Assembly: GCF_002608075.1 (NCBI RefSeq)
Contig: NZ_LAHA01000024.1
Location: forward strand, 264 to 64,263
Source: Nostoc linckia z4
Lineage (GTDB): Bacteria > Cyanobacteriota > Cyanobacteriia > Cyanobacteriales > Nostocaceae
Length of the DNA stretch: 64,000 bases
Reading direction: 5' to 3'
Positions 25,892-33,645 of this stretch are shown here, in pieces. The number at the start of each line of letters is the position of its first letter. Within the stretch, counting starts at the first letter, position 1. A program made the position numbers and the translations under genes. The notes under the pieces are model-generated. The model searched no databases, was not told where the DNA came from, and was given only the letters and a program-made list of their open reading frames with translations.

Positions 25892-26929
25892 TTGTCTAAA
25901 TCTTATCGTATAGCTATTTTGGGTGCCACTGGTGCCGTGGGTACAGAGTTACTGGAATTATTAGAAAGTCGTGCTTTTCCCATTGCTGAGTTAAAGTTAT
26001 TGGCATCAGAGCGGAGTGCAGGGCGATCGCTCTCGTTTAATGGTGAAAATATACCAGTAGAACCAGTGAGTGATGATGCTTTTGAAAACGTTGATATAGT
26101 ACTGGCTAGTGCTGGCGGTTCCACATCTAAAGCTTGGGCACCCATCGCTGTGGAAAAGGGCGCAGTGGTAATTGATAATTCCAGTGCCTTTCGGATGAAT
26201 CCAGAAGTTCCCCTAGTAGTACCAGAAGTCAATCCCCAAGCCGCAGCTAATCACCAAGGCATTATTGCTAACCCCAACTGCACAACAATTTTGATGACGG
26301 TGGCAGTATGGCCATTGCATCAAATTAAACCAGTCCAACGAATTGTAGCCTCAACTTACCAATCTGCTAGCGGTGCTGGGGCAAGAGCAATGGCAGAAGT
26401 AAAAACCCAAACCAGCGCTATACTACAAGGACAGTCGCCAGTTGCTGAAGTATTGCCCTACCCATTGGCATTTAATTTATTCCCACATAACTCGCCATTA
26501 AACGATTTGGGTTATTGTGAGGAAGAAATGAAAATGGTCAACGAAACCCGAAAGATTTTTGGCAACCAGCAAATCAGAATTACTGCTACTTGTGTACGGG
26601 TTCCCGTACTCCGGGCACACTCGGAAGCAATTAATTTAGAATTTGCAACTCCCTTTAGTGTAGAGGCAGCTAAAGAAATTCTCAATTCTGCTCCTGGAGT
26701 AAAATTGGTAGAAGATTGGGAAAATAATTATTTCCCGATGCCAATTGAAGCTACAGGTAAGGACGAAGTACTGGTGGGAAGAATTCGTCAAGATATTTCT
26801 CATCCTTGTGGCTTGGAATTATGGTTATGTGGCGACCAAATTCGCAAAGGAGCAGCCTTAAATGCAATACAAATCGCCGAATTATTAGTAGAGAAAAATC
26901 TACTCAAACCATTAGTTAGTAGTCATTAG
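25892..26929 (+). CDS. asd: Aspartate-semialdehyde dehydrogenase
   Basis: 345 residues. NADP-binding GATGAVGTELLELLE (11-25), catalytic Cys130 in ANPNCTT, and RVPVLRAHSE with the proton-shuttling His. It makes aspartate semialdehyde for lysine, threonine, methionine and diaminopimelate. The start is a TTG at 25892: AAAGGAGG at 25876-25883 sits 8 nt before it and no in-frame ATG is nearby. The last codons and TAG lie in a TCATTAG repeat array. Followed by dapA. Confidence 0.96.
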   Translation: MSKSYRIAILGATGAVGTELLELLESRAFPIAELKLLASERSAGRSLSFNGENIPVEPVSDDAFENVDIVLASAGGSTSKAWAPIAVEKGAVVIDNSSAFRMNPEVPLVVPEVNPQAAANHQGIIANPNCTTILMTVAVWPLHQIKPVQRIVASTYQSASGAGARAMAEVKTQTSAILQGQSPVAEVLPYPLAFNLFPHNSPLNDLGYCEEEMKMVNETRKIFGNQQIRITATCVRVPVLRAHSEAINLEFATPFSVEAAKEILNSAPGVKLVEDWENNYFPMPIEATGKDEVLVGRIRQDISHPCGLELWLCGDQIRKGAALNAIQIAELLVEKNLLKPLVSSH

Positions 26930-26984
26930 TCATTGGTCATTGGTCATCAGTAAAGGACAAATAACAAATGACAAATAAAAAATG
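26917..26984. repeat. TTAGTCA/TTGGTCA heptamer array over the asd stop codon
   Basis: Units of AGTCATT and GGTCATT start inside the asd 3' end (its last residues VSSH and stop) and run into AACAAATGACAAATAA units. Confidence 0.7.
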
Positions 26985-27070
26985 ACATTTTAAATCAATT
27001 TGCTAATAGATTATTACAATAGAAAACCACCAAGATATAAAAATATGGGTAATTAGGAGTGATAAACAGG

Positions 27071-27955
27071 GTGGGAGATTTTGGCAATGTTTTAACCGCT
27101 ATGATTACGCCGTTTAAGGCAGATGGTAGTGTGAACTACGATCTAGCCGCAGAACTAGCAGCGCATCTCGCCAACAATGGTACAGATACATTGGTGGTAT
27201 GTGGCACAACAGGGGAATCCCCTACCCTGACTTGGGACGAGGAATACCAGTTGTTTGTGGAAGTGTTACAGGCTGTGGCAGGAAAAGCCAAGGTAATAGC
27301 AGGTTGTGGGTCAAATTCCACCAAAGAAGCGATCGCTGCTACTCAAAAAGCCGCTAAAATAGGAGTACACGGTTCCTTACAGGTTGTTCCTTATTACAAC
27401 AAACCACCGCAAGCGGGATTAAAAGCACACTTTCAGGCCATAGCACAAGCCTGTCCCGACTTACCACTGTTGTTGTATAACGTCCCCGGTCGTACCGGGC
27501 AAAACCTTGAGCCAGAAACAGTTGCCCAGTTAGCTAAGGTGAGCAACATTATCGGGATAAAGGAATCTACAGGTAGCATAGATCGAGCAAGTGAAATTCG
27601 TCGCTTGACACCAAAAGAATTCCAGATCTACTCTGGTGATGATTACATGACTTTGCCGATGTTAGCGATCGGGGCAAAGGGTGTAGTAAGTGTGGCTTCT
27701 CATCTGGTAGGTAACCAACTACAGCAGATGATTCAAGCTTTTAGTGCGGGTAAAATTGAGGTAGCCAGCGAGATTCATCTCCGACTCTTCCCGTTGTTTA
27801 AAGCTTTATTTCTGACTTCAAATCCCATTCCAATTAAAAAGGCATTAAAACTTCAAGGTTGGGAGGTTGGTTCAACTCGTCCGCCGCTATGCGAAGCTGA
27901 CTTGGAAGTGACTCAAAAATTAGAAATAGTTCTCAAAGAACTTAGTTTAATTTAG
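27071..27955 (+). CDS. dapA: 4-hydroxy-tetrahydrodipicolinate synthase
   Basis: 294 residues from GTG 27071 ([15 protein letters not shown]); an upstream GTG at 27059 overlaps the AGGAG ribosome site, so the inner start is preferred. Tyr136 in [11 protein letters not shown] and Schiff-base Lys164 in IIGIKEST, plus [10 protein letters not shown], define the enzyme. It condenses pyruvate with aspartate semialdehyde from the preceding gene: the first committed step to lysine and diaminopimelate. Probably cotranscribed with asd across the 140-bp gap. Confidence 0.96.
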   Translation: MGDFGNVLTAMITPFKADGSVNYDLAAELAAHLANNGTDTLVVCGTTGESPTLTWDEEYQLFVEVLQAVAGKAKVIAGCGSNSTKEAIAATQKAAKIGVHGSLQVVPYYNKPPQAGLKAHFQAIAQACPDLPLLLYNVPGRTGQNLEPETVAQLAKVSNIIGIKESTGSIDRASEIRRLTPKEFQIYSGDDYMTLPMLAIGAKGVVSVASHLVGNQLQQMIQAFSAGKIEVASEIHLRLFPLFKALFLTSNPIPIKKALKLQGWEVGSTRPPLCEADLEVTQKLEIVLKELSLI

Positions 27956-28313
27956 TCCTAATAGGCTTACTTACTAAACTATAGATACAAACTAATGACT
28001 GTAATTGTTAACAAGTTATACCATTGTGAATTTTAAATTGAGAGTTTCTTGCTTTTAAAGAGTTATGTGCATCCATTCATACCACTAAGTTTTCAAATTT
28101 AAAATTGGTATTACTATTTAAAAACTTGTGTTAGGACTAATAGATATACTATGAATCCTTTGGTGTATTGTCATTTTTATTGAATAAACAATAAAAAATC
28201 TCAATTAAAACAAGATTGCTTTGGGACTGAACTAAAAGACAACTGGGGTTGTTTGAAATACAAGATCGTTAACTATCAACTTAATTAACAAAACGTAACA
28301 AACTAAGGAGAAA
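27956..28313. other. Intergenic region before rnj
   Basis: A+T-rich, no gene or clear repeat. Long enough for an independent rnj promoter and a 5' leader; cyanobacterial RNase J genes are often autoregulated through leaders, but nothing specific can be read here. Confidence 0.45.
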
Positions 28314-30086
28314 ATGGCTAAAAACGAAGCTAATAATTCCGCCTTGAAAATTATTCCTTTAGGCGGTTTGCATGAAATTGGAAAAAATACTTGTGTTTTC
28401 GAGTACGAAGATGAAATTGTTCTCTTGGATGCAGGATTAGCTTTTCCCACAGAGGCGATGCATGGAGTGAATATTGTTCTTCCAGATACGACCTATTTGC
28501 GGGAAAATCGCCACAAAATTAAAGGGATGATCGTTACCCACGGTCATGAAGATCATATTGGTGGGATTGCTTTTCATCTCAAGCAATTTGACATACCTGT
28601 GATCTATGGCCCAAGACTAGCAATGGCAATGCTAGAGGGTAAATTAGAAGAAGCTGGAGTACGCGATCGCACAGAATTAAAAAAAGTTTTACCCCGCGAT
28701 GTCGTGCGGATTGGTAAAAACTTTTTAGTGGAATATATCCGCAATACTCACTCAATAGCTGATAGTTTCACTGTTGCCATTCATACGCCACTTGGGGTAA
28801 TTATTCACACTGGTGATTTTAAAATTGACCATACGCCAGTGGATGGAGAAAAGTTTGACCTCCAACGACTAGCAGAACATGGTGAAAAAGGCGTTCTTTG
28901 TCTGCTAAGTGATTCTACTAATTCTGAAGTGCCAGGATTTACACCTTCAGAACGCTCTGTTTATCCAAATCTGGATAGAGTATTTAGTCAGGCCACTGGG
29001 CGATTGTTCGTCACTACCTTTGCTTCTAGCGTCCATCGCATCAATATGATTTTGGATTTAGCGAAGAAGCATAACCGTGTAGTGACCGTGGTCGGGCGTT
29101 CCATGCTGAACTTGATTGCTCATGCCCGTAATTTAGGTTACATCAAGTGTGAAGATAATCTGCTGCAACCGTTAAACGCAGTCCGCAACCTGCCAGATGA
29201 AAGTGTGTTGATTTTAACTACAGGTTCCCAAGGCGAACCAATGTCAGCAATGACCCGCATTGCCAATAAAGAACACCCCCACATCAAAATTCGTCAAGGC
29301 GATACAGTGGTATTCTCCGCTAACCCGATTCCCGGAAATACCATCGCCGTGGTCAACACCATAGATAAATTGATGATTCAAGGGGCAAATGTGGTTTATG
29401 GTCGGGATAAAGGAATTCACGTCTCCGGTCACGGCTGTCAGGAAGACCAAAAGTTAATGATTGCCTTAACTCAACCGAAGTTCTTTGTCCCATTCCACGG
29501 CGAACATCGAATGCTGGTGAAGCACGCCCAAACGGCTCAGAGTATGGGCATACCAGCAGAGAACATGATAGTTATTCAAAATGGTGATGTCATAGAACTG
29601 ACTGAAAATTCCATTCGGGTTGCCGGTAAGGTGCCATCTGGTATTGAACTGGTAGATACCACAAGTTCTGGTATGGTAAGTGCCACAGTGCTGCAAGAAC
29701 GGCAACGTATGGCAGAAGAAGGTATTGTTACCATTGCCGCCGCCATTGATTGGAATGGTAAACTTTTGGCAAAACCGGAAATTCACCTCCGGGGTGTAGT
29801 TACAAGTTTAGAGCGATCGCTCCTACAAAAATGGGTACAACAGCGCATTGAAGAAATTCTCAGTGTCCGCTGGTCAGAATTTGCAGCTACAGAAGCCGAA
29901 CCAGCCGATATAGATTGGGGTGGGTTGCAAGGAACTTTAGAGCGAGAATTGCAACGTTCTATTCGCAGAGAATTGCAATGTCAACCATCTGTGACTTTGT
30001 TGATGCAAATTCCAGAGGAGCCACCTGTAAAAGTTGCCGATGGGAGAAGACGGCGGACTCGGACAGCTGCTCAGGTGGCATCTTAA
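28314..30086 (+). CDS. rnj: Ribonuclease J
   Basis: 590 residues. Metallo-beta-lactamase motif THGHEDHIGG (75-84), IHTGDFKID, beta-CASP motifs (SDSTNSE, SVHRI...), HVSGHGCQED and the C-terminal RNase J domain, extended by a basic tail (GRRRRTRTAAQ). It is a 5'-3' exo/endonuclease for mRNA decay and rRNA maturation. AAGGAG precedes the ATG. Placement after asd-dapA is also seen in Bacillus (dapA followed by rnjB), so the linkage is old. Confidence 0.96.
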   Translation: MAKNEANNSALKIIPLGGLHEIGKNTCVFEYEDEIVLLDAGLAFPTEAMHGVNIVLPDTTYLRENRHKIKGMIVTHGHEDHIGGIAFHLKQFDIPVIYGPRLAMAMLEGKLEEAGVRDRTELKKVLPRDVVRIGKNFLVEYIRNTHSIADSFTVAIHTPLGVIIHTGDFKIDHTPVDGEKFDLQRLAEHGEKGVLCLLSDSTNSEVPGFTPSERSVYPNLDRVFSQATGRLFVTTFASSVHRINMILDLAKKHNRVVTVVGRSMLNLIAHARNLGYIKCEDNLLQPLNAVRNLPDESVLILTTGSQGEPMSAMTRIANKEHPHIKIRQGDTVVFSANPIPGNTIAVVNTIDKLMIQGANVVYGRDKGIHVSGHGCQEDQKLMIALTQPKFFVPFHGEHRMLVKHAQTAQSMGIPAENMIVIQNGDVIELTENSIRVAGKVPSGIELVDTTSSGMVSATVLQERQRMAEEGIVTIAAAIDWNGKLLAKPEIHLRGVVTSLERSLLQKWVQQRIEEILSVRWSEFAATEAEPADIDWGGLQGTLERELQRSIRRELQCQPSVTLLMQIPEEPPVKVADGRRRRTRTAAQVAS

Positions 30087-30091
30087 TAAGA

Positions 30092-30141
30092 ATCTCACGC
30101 AAAGGCGCAAAGACGCAAAATTTTTTGGAGGGTCTTTGCGC
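30092..30141. terminator. Dispersed repeat copy 2 forming a hairpin between convergent genes
   Basis: GCGCAAAGAC (30105-30114) pairs perfectly with GTCTTTGCGC (30132-30141); the loop contains AAAATTTTTT. The left arm belongs to the CACGCAAAGGCGCAAAG repeat also seen at 18815-18845. Position between rnj and the AAA gene suggests use as a two-way terminator. Confidence 0.7.
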
Positions 30142-30173
30142 TTTAGGCTGAGATGCAGTTTTTTATCATTGGG

Positions 30174-31085
30174 TTAGGGAATATCTTCAGGCATAATTTT
30201 TATCATCATTTCTTTGGTAACATTTGGAAGTTTGACAAGTCTGTTTGCTTGCTTCTCGATTGTTTTATCAAAAATATTTCTCACTAGTCTTCCATTGCCA
30301 AATTTCTTATCTCGACTTGTATGTAAATTAGTTAACTTATAAAGTAATGCCTGCTTTGATTTATCAGTGAGCTTGAAATGGTTTTGCTCACAAGTTTTTT
30401 CAAACATATTGAGTAACTCATTAGGCTTATAGTCTTCAAAGTAGAAATATTTATTAAATCTTGACTGTAATCCCGGATTAGCATCAATGAATCTAGACAT
30501 TTCTTCACTGTAGCCAGCAACTATTACTACTAGCCTGTCTCTGTAGTCCTCCATTCTTTTTAGGAGAGTATCAATAGCTTCTTGTCCAAAATCATTACGC
30601 GAATTTTCTGGTTTTAGTGCGTAGGCTTCATCAATAAACAGCACACCATCTAATGCTGATTCAATAAGTTCATCTACTTTAATAGCGGTTTGCCCAACAT
30701 AACCTGCTACTAGTCCCGATCTATCAGTTTCAACAAGATGGCCTTTGGAAAGTATTCCTAGCTCTTTATATATTTTACCCATTAGACGAGCGACAGTAGT
30801 TTTTCCAGTTCCAGGAGGCCCACAAAATACAGAATGTAGTGTGACAGAAATAGTAGCAAGTTTTTTTTCTTGCCGAAGTTTCTGGATTTTAAGAAAGTTG
30901 ATCTGAGTGTTAATCTCATCTTTCACATTCTGCATTCCCACCAGATTATTTAGTTGTTCAAGAACGCTATCTAATCCTTGAGAACTGCAATCATTATTAA
31001 TAGGACGCTTTTTTAGGTCTTTTTTTAACTGTTCTAGTTCCGCGTCAATTTCCTCATCCCACAAACTCTTATTCCAAATATTCAT
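30174..31085 (-). CDS. CbxX/CfxQ (SpoVK)-type AAA+ ATPase
   Basis: 303 residues. Charged N-terminal helix (10-28), then LDSVLEQLNNLVGMQNVKDE (38-57, the typical lead-in), Walker A GPPGTGKTT (89-97), Walker B VLFIDEAYAL (148-157), NDFGQEAIDTLLKRMEDYRD and sensor region GNGRLVRNIFDKTIEKQANRL. The family includes the Rubisco activase CbbX, but also EccA/SpoVK-type remodelers; there is no Rubisco gene here, so the client is unknown. Transcribed alone. Confidence 0.88.
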   Translation of the reverse strand: MNIWNKSLWDEEIDAELEQLKKDLKKRPINNDCSSQGLDSVLEQLNNLVGMQNVKDEINTQINFLKIQKLRQEKKLATISVTLHSVFCGPPGTGKTTVARLMGKIYKELGILSKGHLVETDRSGLVAGYVGQTAIKVDELIESALDGVLFIDEAYALKPENSRNDFGQEAIDTLLKRMEDYRDRLVVIVAGYSEEMSRFIDANPGLQSRFNKYFYFEDYKPNELLNMFEKTCEQNHFKLTDKSKQALLYKLTNLHTSRDKKFGNGRLVRNIFDKTIEKQANRLVKLPNVTKEMMIKIMPEDIP

Positions 31086-31308
31086 ACTCTATAGCCTCTA
31101 CAGTTAAGTAATAAGCGTCTCTATTATGCTTAAGTACAAACCAAAGAAGATTTATTTAACTTCGGCTAGACTTAGTATAAAAAAGTAAAAAATGCTAAAC
31201 AAAAGTTAATAGTATAGAATATGACAATTATATTACCGTAACTCAGTTTATACAAAGTTATCTCAGATATTTAACAGACGCAAACAATAGCAACCAAAGC
31301 GATCGCGG

Positions 31309-32505
31309 TCAATGAACCCAGAGGTACGTTAAAAGTAAAGTAGAGAGTGTGACTGGTACTCCAAATCTGAGGTGTTCCCAGAAGGTTAATTTGTAACCTA
31401 AATCAGCAGCAGCTTCTACAACTATCAAATTGGCTACCGAACCAAATAAAGTCAAATTACCTGCCAAGGTCGAACCGGCTGCCAGTAATAGCCAATACTT
31501 GGTATCGCCTTGAGGAATCAGGGGATGGAGTAGGAGTACGGCAGGTACATTAGAAATTAAGTTAGATAAAACCACAGTTATACCTAAAAAACTCGCAGCA
31601 GAGTTAACAGCGTGGGTAAATGGTTGGAGTAAATTCAATTTCTGGGTGACTCGCGTCAAGATAAATAATCCAGAAAACATTACCAGCAGATTCCAATCCA
31701 CTTTTTGTAAAATCCGCTGGGGTTTAACCCGGCGAGTAATTAGCAACAAGCTAGCAGCAACTAAAGCAGACTCAGCTAGGGGTAAGCCGATAGTAAATGC
31801 AATCAGCAACCCAGCTGTAATGACTAATGTTTTATTAAATAAAGGTTTAAAAATACGTTGGTTGGTGGTGGGTAATACTTGGCAAGCTTTGATTGAGCGT
31901 ACATCTGGGTAAAGTAGCCACAGTAATCCTAGTTGAACTACCAAGCCTAAAAGGGCAACTGGAGCTAATACACGCAGAAAATCTAGGTAGGGAATGCCTG
32001 AAAAGGAGCCTATGAGGATGTTTTGCGGATTACCGCTCAGGGTAGCTACTGAGCCTATGTTAGTTGCACCAGCGATCGCTAGTAAATAAGGTATCGGATT
32101 TAAACCCAAGGTTTGAGTCAAGCTCAAAGTTAAGGGTGTAAAAATCAGCGCTAGAGTGTCATTGAGAAAAAACGCCGAAAGGATACCACTACCAAAAGTT
32201 AAGGCAATCAACAAACCTAAAGGACTGCGAGTCACACTCAGTATTACAGATAGCGATCGCCGAAAAAACCCCGCATAGGATAAGTTGGCGTTTACTACCA
32301 TCATGCTCAACAGAAACACGATGGTATTAGCATCAATAGCCTGCCACGCTTGTTGTAAATTTAGAACACCTAAAGCAATTAAAAAAGCAGAACCGACTAA
32401 GGCAATGGTGGCACGGTTCATGCGTAAGCCTGGAATGTAGCCCAATGCTAACCCCAGGTAAGTTAACCCTAAGACGCCATAAGTAGCAAATTGCAGAAAA
32501 ATCAC
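31309..32505 (-). CDS. SLC13/ArsB-superfamily anion permease
   Basis: 398 residues with about 10-11 hydrophobic helices. Characteristic re-entrant motifs: FFLNDTLALIFTPLTL, TNIGSVATLSGNPQNILIG and, in the second half, LSNLISNVPAVLLLHPLIPQ and LAGNLTLFGSVANLIVVE. The substrate could be arsenite, sulfate, dicarboxylate or another anion; nothing nearby decides. The start is GTG 32505 with the first helix immediately following. No Cys-rich or TrkA domain is inserted. Confidence 0.86.
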   Translation of the reverse strand: MIFLQFATYGVLGLTYLGLALGYIPGLRMNRATIALVGSAFLIALGVLNLQQAWQAIDANTIVFLLSMMVVNANLSYAGFFRRSLSVILSVTRSPLGLLIALTFGSGILSAFFLNDTLALIFTPLTLSLTQTLGLNPIPYLLAIAGATNIGSVATLSGNPQNILIGSFSGIPYLDFLRVLAPVALLGLVVQLGLLWLLYPDVRSIKACQVLPTTNQRIFKPLFNKTLVITAGLLIAFTIGLPLAESALVAASLLLITRRVKPQRILQKVDWNLLVMFSGLFILTRVTQKLNLLQPFTHAVNSAASFLGITVVLSNLISNVPAVLLLHPLIPQGDTKYWLLLAAGSTLAGNLTLFGSVANLIVVEAAADLGYKLTFWEHLRFGVPVTLSTLLLTYLWVH

Positions 32506-33002
32506 TAAATATTAGCCTGATTATTCTAGTTGGGCAGACTTTGTGCGAATTAGCCTCCTACTGAAGCCTGAGCTAAATTTTTTTCTCTAGTTCTACTGTA
32601 TTTAGCTAGTTATTAACACGACACAAATATCAAACAACGGGAAAATACACAGTTCAAAGCCCGCCTACCAGAATATTACTGTTATTTACACTTACAAAAA
32701 ATAGTTTCAAAAACATTTCATTTTAAGTTTTGTAAATGTTAAACTAAAACCTACCCAATGAAGGATGTCTTCATTAAAATTTAAACTGTGTCAAGGTACG
32801 AACAAGATTACATTACTACACTACCGATCCCGCGAAAATTGCGGTTAACTTGACGTAGTAATAAATTAGATTCTGACTTAAGTGGCTAATTTGGGTATTA
32901 CATTATATCGCAGTCAGGACACGAATATTCCGGAAATTTCGTTGCCACGTTGTATACATTCACCAGAAAGGTGAACAGCCTCAATAACATAGAGGATTAA
33001 CC
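32506..33002. other. Long leader/promoter region of the nitrogenase-domain gene
   Basis: Nothing coding. Close to the ATG the sequence TTCACC-AGAAA-GGTGAA (32959-32975) forms a tight hairpin, and GAGGATTAACC supplies the ribosome site. No perfect NtcA box (GTA-N8-TAC) was recognised. Confidence 0.5.
32959..32975 (+). promoter_or_regulatory. Leader hairpin upstream of the Mo-nitrogenase-domain gene
   Basis: Six-base perfect stem with AGAAA loop, about 28 nt before the start codon; it may affect translation or mRNA stability. Confidence 0.4.
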
Positions 33003-33380
33003 ATGAAGGTATTTGATAATACCACAAAAAATATTTTTCTGGCAAGCTGGGTCTCAATCAATCAATCAGAGACTAGTGAAGATCGAGGAACCCAGCTAGG
33101 CCGTACTGTTTCCAAGCCCCACTGGAACATTCTTCAACCCTTAAAGCGGCTATTAGACAGCATTCAAATCCGCGATCGCCAATTAGCTCACCGATTGTGT
33201 AAACTGATTCCATCTCAGTGTCCCTTTGAGCGAGATGTCAAATTATTCGGCAAAACCCTATTTCACATTCCGCCTATGTGTAAGCTCAACCCCTTATATG
33301 AAGAAGTGGTTAGTTTACGTTTCCGAGCGTTGTGTTATCTAGCCGACGAATGTGGCGAAGATGTATCGCAGTACTGTTAA
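33003..33380 (+). CDS. Mo-dependent nitrogenase C-terminal-domain family protein
   Basis: 125 residues. The C-terminal 75 residues (LAHRLCKLIPSQCPFERDVK, IPPMCKLNPLYEEVVSLRFR, ALCYLADECGEDVSQYC) match the small cyanobacterial family named for a C-terminal extension of Mo nitrogenase; despite the name it has no nitrogenase active-site residues. Five Cys residues could bind metal or form disulfides. GAGG lies 7 nt before the ATG. Its role is unknown; it is common in nitrogen-fixing cyanobacteria. It ends at an inverted heptamer array. Confidence 0.85.
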   Translation: MKVFDNTTKNIFLASWVSINQSETSEDRGTQLGRTVSKPHWNILQPLKRLLDSIQIRDRQLAHRLCKLIPSQCPFERDVKLFGKTLFHIPPMCKLNPLYEEVVSLRFRALCYLADECGEDVSQYC

Positions 33381-33383
33381 TTA

Positions 33384-33630
33384 AGTTAGGAATTAGTTAG
33401 GAATTAGTTAGGAGTTAGGAGTTAGGAATTAGTTAGGAGTTAGGAATTAGTTAGGAGTTAGGAATTCGTTAGGAGGGAAGAGTTCAAAATAAAACTCAAA
33501 ACTCTTAATTCTTAACTCCTAACTCCCAACTCCTAACTCCTAACTCCTAACTCCTAACTCCTAACTCCTAACTCCTAACTCCTAACTCCTAACTCCTAAC
33601 TCCTAACTCCTCACTCCTCACTCCTCACTC
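33384..33630. repeat. Head-to-head TTAGGAG / CTCCTAA heptamer arrays
   Basis: Plus-oriented AGTTAGGA units (33384-33475) are followed by CTCCTAA units (33508-33630) on the same strand. The two blocks are reverse complements and could form a hairpin with arms of 80 nt or more. The array fills the gap between two convergent genes almost completely. Confidence 0.9.
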
Positions 33631-33645
33631 TTAATTGTTTTTTGA

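Noticed and set aside
30174-31085. Naming the AAA+ gene cbbX (Rubisco activase)
   Set aside because: The family fits but there is no Rubisco gene nearby and the family has other members.
32506-33002. NtcA binding site before the nitrogenase-domain gene
   Set aside because: A GTA...TAC-like stretch near 32800 has the wrong spacing for the GTA-N8-TAC consensus.
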